Source: Pseudomonas atagonensis (lineage in GTDB: Bacteria > Pseudomonadota > Gammaproteobacteria > Pseudomonadales > Pseudomonadaceae). From it: DNA of 64,000 bases. Within the stretch, counting starts at the first letter, position 1; each line of letters starts with the position of its first letter. The stretch spans positions 116,364-180,363 of the forward strand of contig NZ_VXCA01000035.1 in NCBI RefSeq assembly GCF_011369485.1, given 5' to 3'. The notes below the pieces were generated by a model. That model was given only the letters and a program-made list of their open reading frames with translations, did no database searches and had not been told where the DNA came from. A program made the position numbers and the translations under genes. Below, piece after piece: positions 26,171 through 35,124 of this stretch.

Positions 26171-27463
26171 TCAAGCCAACTTTAGTTCAATCACAATAGC
26201 GGGAACAATTTGAACGAACGGGTTTTCCACTTCACGAAACTGTTTAAAGAATTCGGTTTGTGGCAAATGCCCGTACGAATCAGCTTTATAAGAATTCATT
26301 ATACCGATTAACCCCTCAGATATTGACTCACCAGAAAGATAATCTACTGAAGTTATATTACTTGCCAAAGACGACAGACATTTTTCGTCATATCGATTGG
26401 TCAGAACCTTAATCCCAAATGCGCTCATTTCGAGCGGCGGGTAACTTGGATGTGGAGACACCATCAAAGATAAGCCCGCAAAGGATTGCTGTAATTGGCG
26501 GCCATACTGGTCAATCGACAACTTGCCGAGCGACTTAAGCGAAAAACCCTTTCCCAAATCAATATCCGGGTGACTCTCACCTGCAGAAACAAAAGACCAG
26601 CCGCCACAGTCCGCTGAAGAGACAACCTGACGAAGTCCTGTAACTATCAATTCAAAGCAATTTCTGTTGACGCTCGGACGCCCATACACAAGTATTTGGC
26701 GCTCACGTGCTTTAAGAGGGCAACCAGTCAAAAACGGCTGTAGTTTTTTGTTTAAAATCGGCTCAAACACGAAGCTTTTGTAGAAAGTATAACCTTTCGC
26801 GTCGAAGTAATTTTTCAAAAAAGAAGTGTTAAAAACAGCTACACAATCACTTCCATCGTGATACGACGCTTCGGCGAGGGCATAGCGACTTGACCATGGG
26901 TAAAAACCGGGCTCGTAATCCTGGATAAGATAAATAAACTTACCCTCTTTACAACCAGGCCAAAGCTTGGCGCGTTGTGCCAGTAATTTTTTTACATTTG
27001 CCGCGGTCCACCATGCTGTGGCGATAAAAACATCGTCCTCGCGAATCGCCAGCGTGTATTTAGATCTGTCGCCTGCGGAAACAATAGTTTTGCCTGGACG
27101 ATCATCATCAGCGAGACTCAAAATCGTCCAATCAGCAAAATCCGGGTTATCAGCTACAGCAAACGCCAGCTCATCTGTAACGACTATTCGTACATCCTCA
27201 AAATGAGCAGCCATCTCTTGGAAGAAATGCAGAGCAGTGGATATGCCGCCAAAAACATGCCTCGTAGAAAGCCCCGGCACCACAAGATTCAGCCTCTGAC
27301 CAGAAAGGCTGCTTCTGCGAGCAAAAAGCGGTAGCGCTTCCGGGACGGCAACTTGCAAACCGGACTCGATTACAGTGCCAGGCACAGAGGCCTGGTACAC
27401 TCTTTTTAATGCGGCGTGCACTCGTCTGTTACCAAGTGCAAATCGAACTATTTTACGAAGCAC
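26171..27463 (-). CDS. WsaF-like glycosyltransferase
   Basis: A 430-residue GT-B fold transferase. VVPGLSTRHVFGGISTALHF near residue 62 and the C-terminal SPHPSYPPLEMSAFG segment resemble the rhamnosyltransferase WsaF family. It probably adds rhamnose from dTDP-rhamnose to the growing O chain on the cytoplasmic side, which fits the rml genes upstream. It starts with GTG inside the last codons of the preceding giant gene (11-bp overlap), with GAGGG upstream, so it is translationally coupled. Confidence 0.8.
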   Translation of the reverse strand: MLRKIVRFALGNRRVHAALKRVYQASVPGTVIESGLQVAVPEALPLFARRSSLSGQRLNLVVPGLSTRHVFGGISTALHFFQEMAAHFEDVRIVVTDELAFAVADNPDFADWTILSLADDDRPGKTIVSAGDRSKYTLAIREDDVFIATAWWTAANVKKLLAQRAKLWPGCKEGKFIYLIQDYEPGFYPWSSRYALAEASYHDGSDCVAVFNTSFLKNYFDAKGYTFYKSFVFEPILNKKLQPFLTGCPLKARERQILVYGRPSVNRNCFELIVTGLRQVVSSADCGGWSFVSAGESHPDIDLGKGFSLKSLGKLSIDQYGRQLQQSFAGLSLMVSPHPSYPPLEMSAFGIKVLTNRYDEKCLSSLASNITSVDYLSGESISEGLIGIMNSYKADSYGHLPQTEFFKQFREVENPFVQIVPAIVIELKLA

Positions 27464-30317
27464 GGGGCGATCCCTCTATCCTTGGGGTTTTAGACTGCAG
27501 ACTTAGATGTGGGTTGAAGTAAGGGTCGGTCTGCTCAACGCGATACGGTGCATACTTCAGCACAGATTGCTCGTAGTCATTTTGTGGAACGTAGGACGAA
27601 CGGGTTTTCGATTCAAAGTGGTAAAGACGTGCATCAGCGCACATCACGTTATGGAACCCCTTTTTCATCGCGCGAACACAGATCTCCACATCGCTACCAC
27701 AGATGATAAAACTTTCGTCAAATCCACCGATTAGATCGAACTTGCTTCTGGTCATCGCCATGCACGCCCCCGTTACCGCGAGGACGTTGCGAGTCAGAAC
27801 TGGCGAAACAAACGGGCCTGCGCCCGTGTGCGTCGCAGGCTGCGCGTGATACACATGATCGGCCCAACCACCCATGCCTACCACGACACCCGAATGTTGT
27901 ATGGTGCCATCCGCAAAAAGCAGCAACGCACCTACTACACCCACGTCATCAAGCGAAGAATAACCGCCCAACTTCTCAAGCCAATCGGGTGAAATTACCG
28001 AGGTATCGTTATTCAAGAAAACCAGAACGTCGCCACTGGACTTCGAAGCACCCAAATTATTCAATCGAGACCAATTGAACTCGAACGCCGCAGGAACAAC
28101 ACGAACGCGAGAATCTTCTTTCTGAATAAAATCGAAATAATTGAAGGTATCGATTTCGGTGGAATTATTATCGAGAACAATAATCTCAAAATTCTGACAT
28201 GTGGACTTGCCAATAATGCTACTGATGCATTCAGACAGCAACTCGACCTTATCCTTGGTCGGTATCACAATCGAATATTTCAGCGACGCGGCTTTTTTAA
28301 ACTCTAGTTTGTAGGTGAAAAGATTTTCGCCATTAACAGCGACAACCGAGTCATTCCCGTACACCTGGGAAACAAACTTATTGACGGCGAGAAGTCCCGC
28401 CGCATCGGCGTAGTTTTTACTCTCAGGGTTACTTGCCGTTGACTCCTGATGCATTCTCCAGTGATACAAAATTTTCGGAACGTGGACGATTTCTTCAGAC
28501 TTTAGCTTACTCGCAATGGTCAGCCAAAGATCGTAATCTTGAGCACCAACGGCGCTTTCATCAAAAACAGGTATGCCATCGACAATGCTAAAAACCACGA
28601 GGTGACCCAGATAAGCTTGCGAGCAAGCCAGATGAGGGGACCACCCTGGTTTGAAAAATGGCAGGCACCGCTCTCCCTGCGGATTCAGCTTGTCCTCATC
28701 GGAGTAAAGCAATTTCGCGTTTGGTAACTTATTAATAGCATCAGCCATCTCGAGCAACGCATGCTCAGCGAGCAGATCATCATGATCCAGCAACGCGACC
28801 CAATCCCCCGAAGCGATACTTAGCGCGCTGTTGGACGCTGCCGAAATATGCCCGTTTTTTTCCCGGAAAACGACCTTGATACGGGCGTCCTCACGCATGT
28901 AGCGAACGAGAATTTCACGTACATGAGGATCTTTTGAAGCATCGTCCGCAATGCAAAGCTCCCAGTTCAAGTAAACCTGATTGCGTACAGATTCAATGGC
29001 CTCCGCCAGCCAAACCGGGTTCGGGTTGTAGGTAGGCATTACTACCGAAATTTTAGGCTTCGAAACAAGTTGTTCGTAGCGCGCGAGAAGTTGAACACGA
29101 GTACTTTCATTGATCGTGTCGTGTTCCTCTACCCAACTGACATAGTCGATCGGTAGTGGCGCAGAAGAGACGGGAGATCCCTGAGAGCTGCCAAGCGCCA
29201 AAATCACTCGTTTGAGACCAGGAATACCTTCGCGGCGGTAAAGCGAGAAAAATTTGCGAGCATTGTGCGCCAGCCCACCTTCCAATTTAAACAAAAGTGG
29301 AATTTTTCTGCCTAAAAAGACAAACTTTCTCACTTGTCGACTGGCGAATCTCAATGGCGCCGTTACACGCCAACTGGCCGAATGACGAAGTTGTGAAATT
29401 TCACCTTTCAGACCTGCGACACTTGCATTGAGATTGGTAATATCAGCCTGCAATTCGTAGATAGCTTTATTGCGATCTACCAGTTTGCCAGTGACTTCTT
29501 CCCATTTCTCTTCGGGTGCACTAGTCATCAATGACCAGTTATTTTTGCGCTGGGCCGGCGGAGTTGAATACTCTGCTTTCAGATTAAGATGACCTGGAAC
29601 AACTTTCTCGTCGATACCGCCAATGTAACGCTGGCCAAGAATATTATCCGAGGGAGCACGCTTACGAACCACGCATACAGAGTTGAAAAACTCTACTGAG
29701 TGAATCGCCGCCAGGTCATCCTCAGTAAACTTCACTCCATATTCGTGTGAAAAGCCCTGAAGCAATTCATCCCTGCTTTTTTCTACGCCCCAATGTTCAA
29801 AATTGACGATATCTGCCAGACGTTTGAAAAATGCAATGGAGGAATACGGATGGTAAATTCCACCCTCAAATTCTTTCCAGTAGCTGCAATGCAAGTCCTC
29901 AGCGATAAACACACCACCGTCATTTATCGCAGGAAAATATCTGGAGAACGCTTTTGTAATATCTCCCGACGTATGCGATCCGTCGTCAATGACGATATCG
30001 AAAGTCGGCGAGAGCCCAAGAATGACCCGCTCGGAGATATCTGTGGTCGCATCGCCGACGACGACATTGATTCGCTCATCTTCGTATTTCAATACAGAGC
30101 ACTGAGGATTGATATCACAACCCACAAAGACATCTGCATTTTTGAAGTATTTGGCCCATATCTCCAGCGAACCGCCATTTTGGATCCCGATTTCCAGGAA
30201 TCTTACCGGCAGGTCGCGGTACGGCGAAAAAATTCTGTCGTATTCCGATAGGTAGATCGACCACTTATCGGACAACTTGCCTTCATGCTGGGAGTAAAGC
30301 TCAAATAACGAATTCAT
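27453..30317 (-). CDS. Methyltransferase-GT2-GT2 trifunctional protein
   Basis: A 954-residue protein with three catalytic regions. Residues 1-215 are a CmcI/class I SAM-type domain (RFLEIGIQNGGSLEIW, VGCDINPQ, IVIDDGSHTSGD). Residues 270-312 look like a coiled coil, followed by SWRVTAPLR (315-323) and a basic stretch. Residues 420-660 are a GT2 domain (ISVVMPTYNPN; LLDHDDLLAEHAL). Residues 685-930 are a second GT2 domain (YSIVIPTKDKVELL; FLNNDTSVISPDWL). It would extend and methylate the lipid-linked chain. Its start overlaps the wzt stop as ATGA. Large multidomain transferases of this sort accompany ABC-exported O antigens. Confidence 0.88.
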   Translation of the reverse strand: MNSLFELYSQHEGKLSDKWSIYLSEYDRIFSPYRDLPVRFLEIGIQNGGSLEIWAKYFKNADVFVGCDINPQCSVLKYEDERINVVVGDATTDISERVILGLSPTFDIVIDDGSHTSGDITKAFSRYFPAINDGGVFIAEDLHCSYWKEFEGGIYHPYSSIAFFKRLADIVNFEHWGVEKSRDELLQGFSHEYGVKFTEDDLAAIHSVEFFNSVCVVRKRAPSDNILGQRYIGGIDEKVVPGHLNLKAEYSTPPAQRKNNWSLMTSAPEEKWEEVTGKLVDRNKAIYELQADITNLNASVAGLKGEISQLRHSASWRVTAPLRFASRQVRKFVFLGRKIPLLFKLEGGLAHNARKFFSLYRREGIPGLKRVILALGSSQGSPVSSAPLPIDYVSWVEEHDTINESTRVQLLARYEQLVSKPKISVVMPTYNPNPVWLAEAIESVRNQVYLNWELCIADDASKDPHVREILVRYMREDARIKVVFREKNGHISAASNSALSIASGDWVALLDHDDLLAEHALLEMADAINKLPNAKLLYSDEDKLNPQGERCLPFFKPGWSPHLACSQAYLGHLVVFSIVDGIPVFDESAVGAQDYDLWLTIASKLKSEEIVHVPKILYHWRMHQESTASNPESKNYADAAGLLAVNKFVSQVYGNDSVVAVNGENLFTYKLEFKKAASLKYSIVIPTKDKVELLSECISSIIGKSTCQNFEIIVLDNNSTEIDTFNYFDFIQKEDSRVRVVPAAFEFNWSRLNNLGASKSSGDVLVFLNNDTSVISPDWLEKLGGYSSLDDVGVVGALLLFADGTIQHSGVVVGMGGWADHVYHAQPATHTGAGPFVSPVLTRNVLAVTGACMAMTRSKFDLIGGFDESFIICGSDVEICVRAMKKGFHNVMCADARLYHFESKTRSSYVPQNDYEQSVLKYAPYRVEQTDPYFNPHLSLQSKTPRIEGSPRAS

Positions 30318-31687
30318 GTAGCTACCTTTAGCTCAACACTGTCAAAGTCAACACCCACTAACCCCCACCGCACCTTACTCGACGATACGTTCAATATGAC
30401 GGCGTCGTGTAACCAATGGTGTTGTACGTTAGTGTAAAGATCGCCATCTGCGAGTGAGACCATTACTGAGTACTGCCCGTTGGGCAGCATTGGCAAGCGA
30501 AAAACAAATTCTCCGGTGAAACTCGTGCCCGCTGTCAATGGGCGGGGGTGACGGTCAGTAAACGGTAAAGTGTTCTCACCAAATAGATCTTGACCTAGGC
30601 GATCTTTAACAACAAAACCGATAATCGGACGTTCAAACTCTTGGTGCACCTTTCCACTGATCGTCAATAGAGCACGATCTCCACCCTTGAACACTTCGGT
30701 CGAATTTACTGATACAGGCGCGATGGATACCGACAGAATTTCACCAGCGCCAGTCTTCCAACCGTTTGCTTCGGTTAAATTATCGCAAACTTGCAAGCTT
30801 GCCTCGTAATCAACCACCGGCGGAGCATTAAATTCTGAAGTTACCCGTGCGCTTATATCCGAACTGGAGTCCGAAAGTCCTGTTTCCCCAGACTCGATAA
30901 GCTGCAGCGTTTCTTCTTGCCCATAAACCTCCTGCAATGTGTATTGCAAGTAAGCTTCAGCAATTTCTTTCGAAGAACCTATTTGGCGCAACTGCCCTTG
31001 GTGCAGCCACACCGCACGCTCACATAGATTGAGTACCGAACCCATATCGTGGCTGACAAAAACAAGCGTGCCATGCTCCTTGAATTTCCGAAGAAAACGC
31101 ATGCATTTCTGGGTGAAGACCGCATCACCGACTGCCAACGCTTCATCGATTACAAGAATATCGGCGTCAACATGCGCGATGACCGCGAAGGCCAATCGAA
31201 CATACATACCGCTTGAATATGTTTTAACCGGCTGCTCGATGAACTCGCCAACGTCTGCAAACGTAATTATCGCTTCAAACCGCTCATCGATCTCTTTAGG
31301 TGTCAGTCCAAGCAACGCAGCACTCATGTAAACGTTTTCGCGCCCACTGAACTCCGGGTTGAACCCTGATCCCAGCTCAAGCAATGCAGCGATTCGGCCA
31401 TGGGACTGGATGCTGCCAGTCGTTTGATTGAGCGTACCGCAGAGCATTTGCAGGAGCGTCGATTTACCACTGCCGTTGCGACCAACGATACCGATGGTTT
31501 CCCCTCGTTTGACGTCGAAAGAAATGTCCTGCAACGCCCAAAACTCACGATAGTACTGCCTGGACTCACGCCCGATCAGAGGAGACAAGCGTGGTAATAC
31601 GAACTGCTTGAGTCGATCGCGCGGGCTACTGTAGATCTGGTAACACTTGCCAAGGCCAGAGACCTCGATGGAAATTTCAGATGACAT
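30314..31687 (-). CDS. wzt: O-antigen ABC transporter ATPase Wzt with glycan-binding tail
   Basis: A 457-residue ATPase of the polysaccharide ABC exporter. Residues 1-250 are the nucleotide-binding domain: Walker A GRNGSGKST, signature YSSGMYVRLAFA and Walker B ILVIDEAL. Residues about 300-457 form the beta-rich C-terminal domain typical of Wzt proteins that recognise a modified chain end before export. ATG at 31687 with AAAGGG upstream; a TTG two codons earlier is less likely. It overlaps the wzm gene by 11 bp. A Wzt with this tail implies that export depends on a terminal modification, such as methylation. Confidence 0.93.
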   Translation of the reverse strand: MSSEISIEVSGLGKCYQIYSSPRDRLKQFVLPRLSPLIGRESRQYYREFWALQDISFDVKRGETIGIVGRNGSGKSTLLQMLCGTLNQTTGSIQSHGRIAALLELGSGFNPEFSGRENVYMSAALLGLTPKEIDERFEAIITFADVGEFIEQPVKTYSSGMYVRLAFAVIAHVDADILVIDEALAVGDAVFTQKCMRFLRKFKEHGTLVFVSHDMGSVLNLCERAVWLHQGQLRQIGSSKEIAEAYLQYTLQEVYGQEETLQLIESGETGLSDSSSDISARVTSEFNAPPVVDYEASLQVCDNLTEANGWKTGAGEILSVSIAPVSVNSTEVFKGGDRALLTISGKVHQEFERPIIGFVVKDRLGQDLFGENTLPFTDRHPRPLTAGTSFTGEFVFRLPMLPNGQYSVMVSLADGDLYTNVQHHWLHDAVILNVSSSKVRWGLVGVDFDSVELKVAT

Positions 31688-32492
31688 CTGCAAACCCTTT
31701 CCGCGTTTTCTGGAACCAGAAAAAACCCAACCAAGCTATCAATGATGTAGCAACAAGATAAATACCAAGCATTGCAAAGTCTGGAGCCACGCCAAAGAAC
31801 AGAACCGCTCGGGTTTGCTCAATAACCGGTGTCATCGGGTTCATATAAATCAGACCTCGATAGGCTTCTGGCAATGCCGACACCGGGTAAAATATCGGCG
31901 ACAGGAACATCAGAACGGTTGTCAGGATGCCGATAAATTGACCGACATCGCGCAGATACACCCCAAGCGATGCCAGGGCCCAGCTAATCCCCATGATAAA
32001 CAACATGAAAGGAATCAGGACCAACGGCAGAAAAAGAACTGTCAGATGAGGCACGCCATAAAAAATGACGTAGGCGAACAACCACACGCCCAAGCTGATG
32101 AGAAAGTGAAACAGGGCCGCCCCCAATCCAATCAAAGGTAAGATCTCGAGAGGAAATACAACTTTCTTTACATAATTTGGATTGCCCAGGATCAGATTGG
32201 GAGCACGGTTAATGCACTCACTGAAAAGGTTGAAAACAATCATCCCGGCAAACAGCACGAGAGCGAATTCGGTCTTGGACTCACTTCCCCCCCATCGAGC
32301 CTTGAACACAACGCTGAATACAAAGGTGTACACAGCCAGCATCAAAAGAGGGTTGAAGAATGACCATAGAATGCCCAGGAAAGAGCCACGGTAACGCCCC
32401 ATGACTTCACGTTTGGTGGCGGCGGATATCAGATTCCGATTGCGCCAAATGCTTGCAGCAACCTCACGAGGGCTGGCGGAGAAATCTTGCAT
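31677..32492 (-). CDS. wzm: O-antigen ABC transporter permease Wzm
   Basis: A 271-residue ABC-2 type permease with six predicted membrane helices and the conserved cytoplasmic N-terminal segment ATKREVMGRYRGSFLGILWSF. With Wzt it exports the undecaprenyl-linked O chain across the inner membrane. The start ATG overlaps the stop of a short RmlC-like remnant frame as TGATG. No Wzx/Wzy genes are present, so this is an ABC-dependent O-antigen pathway. Confidence 0.93.
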   Translation of the reverse strand: MQDFSASPREVAASIWRNRNLISAATKREVMGRYRGSFLGILWSFFNPLLMLAVYTFVFSVVFKARWGGSESKTEFALVLFAGMIVFNLFSECINRAPNLILGNPNYVKKVVFPLEILPLIGLGAALFHFLISLGVWLFAYVIFYGVPHLTVLFLPLVLIPFMLFIMGISWALASLGVYLRDVGQFIGILTTVLMFLSPIFYPVSALPEAYRGLIYMNPMTPVIEQTRAVLFFGVAPDFAMLGIYLVATSLIAWLGFFWFQKTRKGFADVI

Positions 32493-32620
32493 CAGGCAAA
32501 TACCTCAACCACATCAAAACGTTGTGACACAGTAAGACCTTTGGAAAAGCCTTCCGGCATGTCAAATACCTTTGACTCCATTGACGACACGTCAGGAATG
32601 CTTAAGCGCGTAACAATCAT
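32492..32620 (-). pseudogene. rmlC (remnant): RmlC N-terminal remnant
   Basis: A 42-codon frame whose start is MIVTRLSIPDVSSMESKVF and which continues with GF and SQRF at the spacing of the N terminus of dTDP-4-dehydrorhamnose 3,5-epimerase (usual pattern IPDV..IEPKVFGD.RGFF.ESF..RF). It has lost the catalytic cupin core (about 140 residues). Its start overlaps the RmlA remnant stop as TAATG, and its stop overlaps the wzm start as TGATG. It may still be translated as a coupling leader for wzm. Confidence 0.65.
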
Positions 32621-33099
32621 TAATACACGGTCTCTTTCAGGATGCGTTTTAGGCGCAGGCCGTAGCCAGTTTTGATGAGGGGTGCAGCCCAGCGGTGGAT
32701 CAGCACGCCATGGCTGCGCACCGGACGGATGACCATTTTCGGGCAAGCCACTATAAAGTACTGAAAAGATTCCAGTGCAAGAGCGTATTGGCCGACTTTG
32801 GGATTGAACGTGGAATCGGTCATGCGACCAATCGGCCGGGCAGGCGAAAGCCCCATAGCCGCCATGGAGAATGCAGAGAAAAGGTCGCGCTGCTCAAAAT
32901 AAACCGGATCAAGTTCGGTGATTTCCATCTCGCCACACTCCGAAGGCCTAACGCTCTGGCCGTTATCTATCGCTTGCTGGGCGCAGGAGTATAACCCGGT
33001 TATCCCGCATTTGGACTTCGTCTGCCGAGGCTTTTCATAATGGCTGCCCCTCTCGCAGCGGCGTCGAAATCGATCGCCGGACAGAGGGGGATTGTCCAG
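32620..33099 (-). pseudogene. rmlA (remnant): RmlA C-terminal remnant
   Basis: About 160 codons corresponding to the C-terminal half of glucose-1-phosphate thymidylyltransferase, lacking the nucleotide-binding N terminus. Compared with the intact rmlA at 36099-36989, the remnant shows EKP, KSK, ITGLY, RPSECGEMEIT and a final IKTGYG where the intact protein has EKP, KSN, VTGLY, KPSERGELEIT and KKTGYG. DNA anchors TTTCC and TTGGAC lie exactly 89 bp apart in both copies. The frame is open back to a TAA at 33100-33102 but has no good start except an internal ATG at 32928. The middle section is heavily diverged and 15 nt longer. Confidence 0.75.
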
Positions 33100-33148
33100 T
33101 TAAAGACATCACTTAACCCCGCATTTGAACAGCTTCGACCAACCAGAT

Positions 33149-34165
33149 CTAAGCCCGCTCACGCTCCCCGGCCCGGAATACGAAAGCGATTATCGCCAAT
33201 GGAACGTACGCAATTGCGATGCCGACAAGGGCTGGGATTTTCTCGACTCCCACGGCAATCGCCATGGGCAGTAGCCACAATAGATTTATCGCGACGACCG
33301 AAAGCGTGACGAGCTTGTGGCTCCCGTATTTTCTCGATGCGTATTGATAGGCATGACTACGGTGCGCTTCATAGACCTTGTCGCCACTCAACAAACGCCG
33401 GATGAGCGTCCACGTTGCATCTACGATGAACACACCTAAAAGTATCAGCCAACTCCATAGTAATTCGCTTGAAGCCCACGCAGCGGAAATGCTCATAAAA
33501 CCCAGGATCAACCCAAGAAAGCCACTCCCCGCGTCGCCCATGAATATACGGGCAGGCGGAAAGTTCCAGCAAAGGAAGCCACTTACTCCGGCAGCCAACA
33601 CAAGGGCGGTCCACATTGAATCGACATGGCCAGACAAACCTGCGACAACACAACTTCCAAGGCAAACGCAGATCGCCTCCACACTGGCCAGACCATCGAT
33701 GCCATCCATGAAGTTGTAAAGATTCAACATCCAGACCAGGTACACCAAAGCCAACACACTGCCAACCCAACCCAAGTCAACACTGACGCCGAAGAAATGC
33801 ATGACAGGAAGACCGTCAAGCCAAAACAACGCCCAACCCGCAGCAACGAAATGACCCAGCAATCGCCATCTGGCGGCAATATGCCCATGATCATCAGCAA
33901 ATCCGATCAAGGCCACGAACAGACCCGACCCCAACAACCCACACAAGGCAGAGAAGCTCAACAGTCCGAGACCGGCCAGCACCGGAAGCGCCAGAAGAAA
34001 GGTGACTACGATAGCCACGCCCCCACCTCGGGGAGTCGGAATTGAGTGCGAACTACGCTCGTTTGGTATATCCATCAAGCTCTTCGTCAAAGCGTAACGA
34101 CGTAAAAACAGCGTGAGTGACCATGCACCGGCGAATACGGCAAGTAGAAGCCACCAGACATTCAT
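33149..34165 (-). CDS. wbpL: Undecaprenyl-phosphate glycosyl-1-phosphate transferase WbpL
   Basis: A 338-residue polytopic enzyme of the WecA/MraY superfamily that starts O-chain assembly by moving a HexNAc-1-phosphate (QuiNAc, FucNAc or GlcNAc in the WbpL subgroup) to undecaprenyl phosphate. Visible motifs: LMDIPNERSSHSIPTPRGGG, the catalytic DGIDGLA, FMGDAGSGFLG and the cytoplasmic HRSHAYQ loop. The start at 34165 (MNVWWLL) overlaps the wbpV-like stop as ATGA; the longer open frame lies inside that gene. Order wbpV-wbpL with wbpM at the locus end matches P. aeruginosa O6-type loci. Confidence 0.92.
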   Translation of the reverse strand: MNVWWLLLAVFAGAWSLTLFLRRYALTKSLMDIPNERSSHSIPTPRGGGVAIVVTFLLALPVLAGLGLLSFSALCGLLGSGLFVALIGFADDHGHIAARWRLLGHFVAAGWALFWLDGLPVMHFFGVSVDLGWVGSVLALVYLVWMLNLYNFMDGIDGLASVEAICVCLGSCVVAGLSGHVDSMWTALVLAAGVSGFLCWNFPPARIFMGDAGSGFLGLILGFMSISAAWASSELLWSWLILLGVFIVDATWTLIRRLLSGDKVYEAHRSHAYQYASRKYGSHKLVTLSVVAINLLWLLPMAIAVGVEKIPALVGIAIAYVPLAIIAFVFRAGERERA

Positions 34166-35124
34166 TTCGTTAGTTTTTCCAGATAATAACCGGCGGTCTG
34201 CCGCAACGTCTCGTCCATATTCGCAGAGGGACTCCATCCGAGCAGATCACGATTTTTGCTGATATCGACTTGCAATGAGCCAAACACTCTTTGCGCTACT
34301 GACTTTTTACCCAGCAATGAAGCTGACAACGTCAACAGCCATTGGGGTATTGGCAGAAGCCTAGACGGTTGCCCCAAAGCTTTTGAGAGTCGACGCAACA
34401 ATTGACTGGTAGATAAGTCCTCGCCATCACTCACCAGAAAAGTTTGATTCGCGGCAGCAGGATGGTCGAGGCAGGTGACAATAAAACTCACCAAATTGTT
34501 GATTGAAACCATGCTTCGCCGGTTTTCAATTGCCCCCAAGGGCAAAGGAATGCCTTTGCCAAGCCAACGGAGCATACTCAGAAAGTTCGCTTTAACTCCT
34601 GGCCCGTAAACCAGTGGCGGACGAATAATCACCACCTCCATACCTGTCTCGCGACCCAATTGACTCAGACGTTCCTCGGCCTCGTATTTGGAAACACCAT
34701 ATGGATCTTGAGGATTGGGCAGGTCATCAGCCTTGAATGGCTTGCCGGTAACAGTGCTCTCACCATTGACTTTGATTGAACTGAGAAAAATAAACCGTTT
34801 GACCCCCGAGGCGGCAGCACATTGCGCCAACCGGAGAGTACCTTCTACATTAACCTCACGAAACGCTTCCAGCGCATTTGCCGCCACTTCCTTCATGACA
34901 TGCACTCGCGCCGCTGCATGAACGACAACTTGCACACCATGCAGCACAGGCAGCGACTTGTCATCGCTCATATCAAAGTACTGAACAGGACACAGTCCTT
35001 GCAGGCGGGTCGCACCTCGTACAGCTGCAATGGGATAAAACCTCTTATCGACCAGCAACTTGAACACCACCGCTTCTCCGACAAAGCCGCCTGCCCCGGT
35101 AATCAATACCTTCGGAGCGATCAT
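34162..35124 (-). CDS. wbpV: WbpV-like sugar-nucleotide 4-reductase/epimerase
   Basis: A 320-residue extended short-chain dehydrogenase with TGAGGFVGEAV (10-20), the catalytic Ser in FLSSIKVNGE and YGVSKYEAEE. In P. aeruginosa the orthologous WbpV reduces the WbpM product to UDP-QuiNAc, the sugar used by WbpL. The gene is coupled on both sides by 4-bp ATGA overlaps. Some genomes label this family UDP-glucose 4-epimerase; the link to wbpL and wbpM favours the WbpV role. Confidence 0.83.
   Translation of the reverse strand: MIAPKVLITGAGGFVGEAVVFKLLVDKRFYPIAAVRGATRLQGLCPVQYFDMSDDKSLPVLHGVQVVVHAAARVHVMKEVAANALEAFREVNVEGTLRLAQCAAASGVKRFIFLSSIKVNGESTVTGKPFKADDLPNPQDPYGVSKYEAEERLSQLGRETGMEVVIIRPPLVYGPGVKANFLSMLRWLGKGIPLPLGAIENRRSMVSINNLVSFIVTCLDHPAAANQTFLVSDGEDLSTSQLLRRLSKALGQPSRLLPIPQWLLTLSASLLGKKSVAQRVFGSLQVDISKNRDLLGWSPSANMDETLRQTAGYYLEKLTK

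Noticed and set aside
32620..32928. A 102-residue independent gene starting at the internal ATG 32928
   Set aside because: The reading resembles RmlA both before and after this ATG, so the ATG is an internal codon of a decayed gene rather than a true start.
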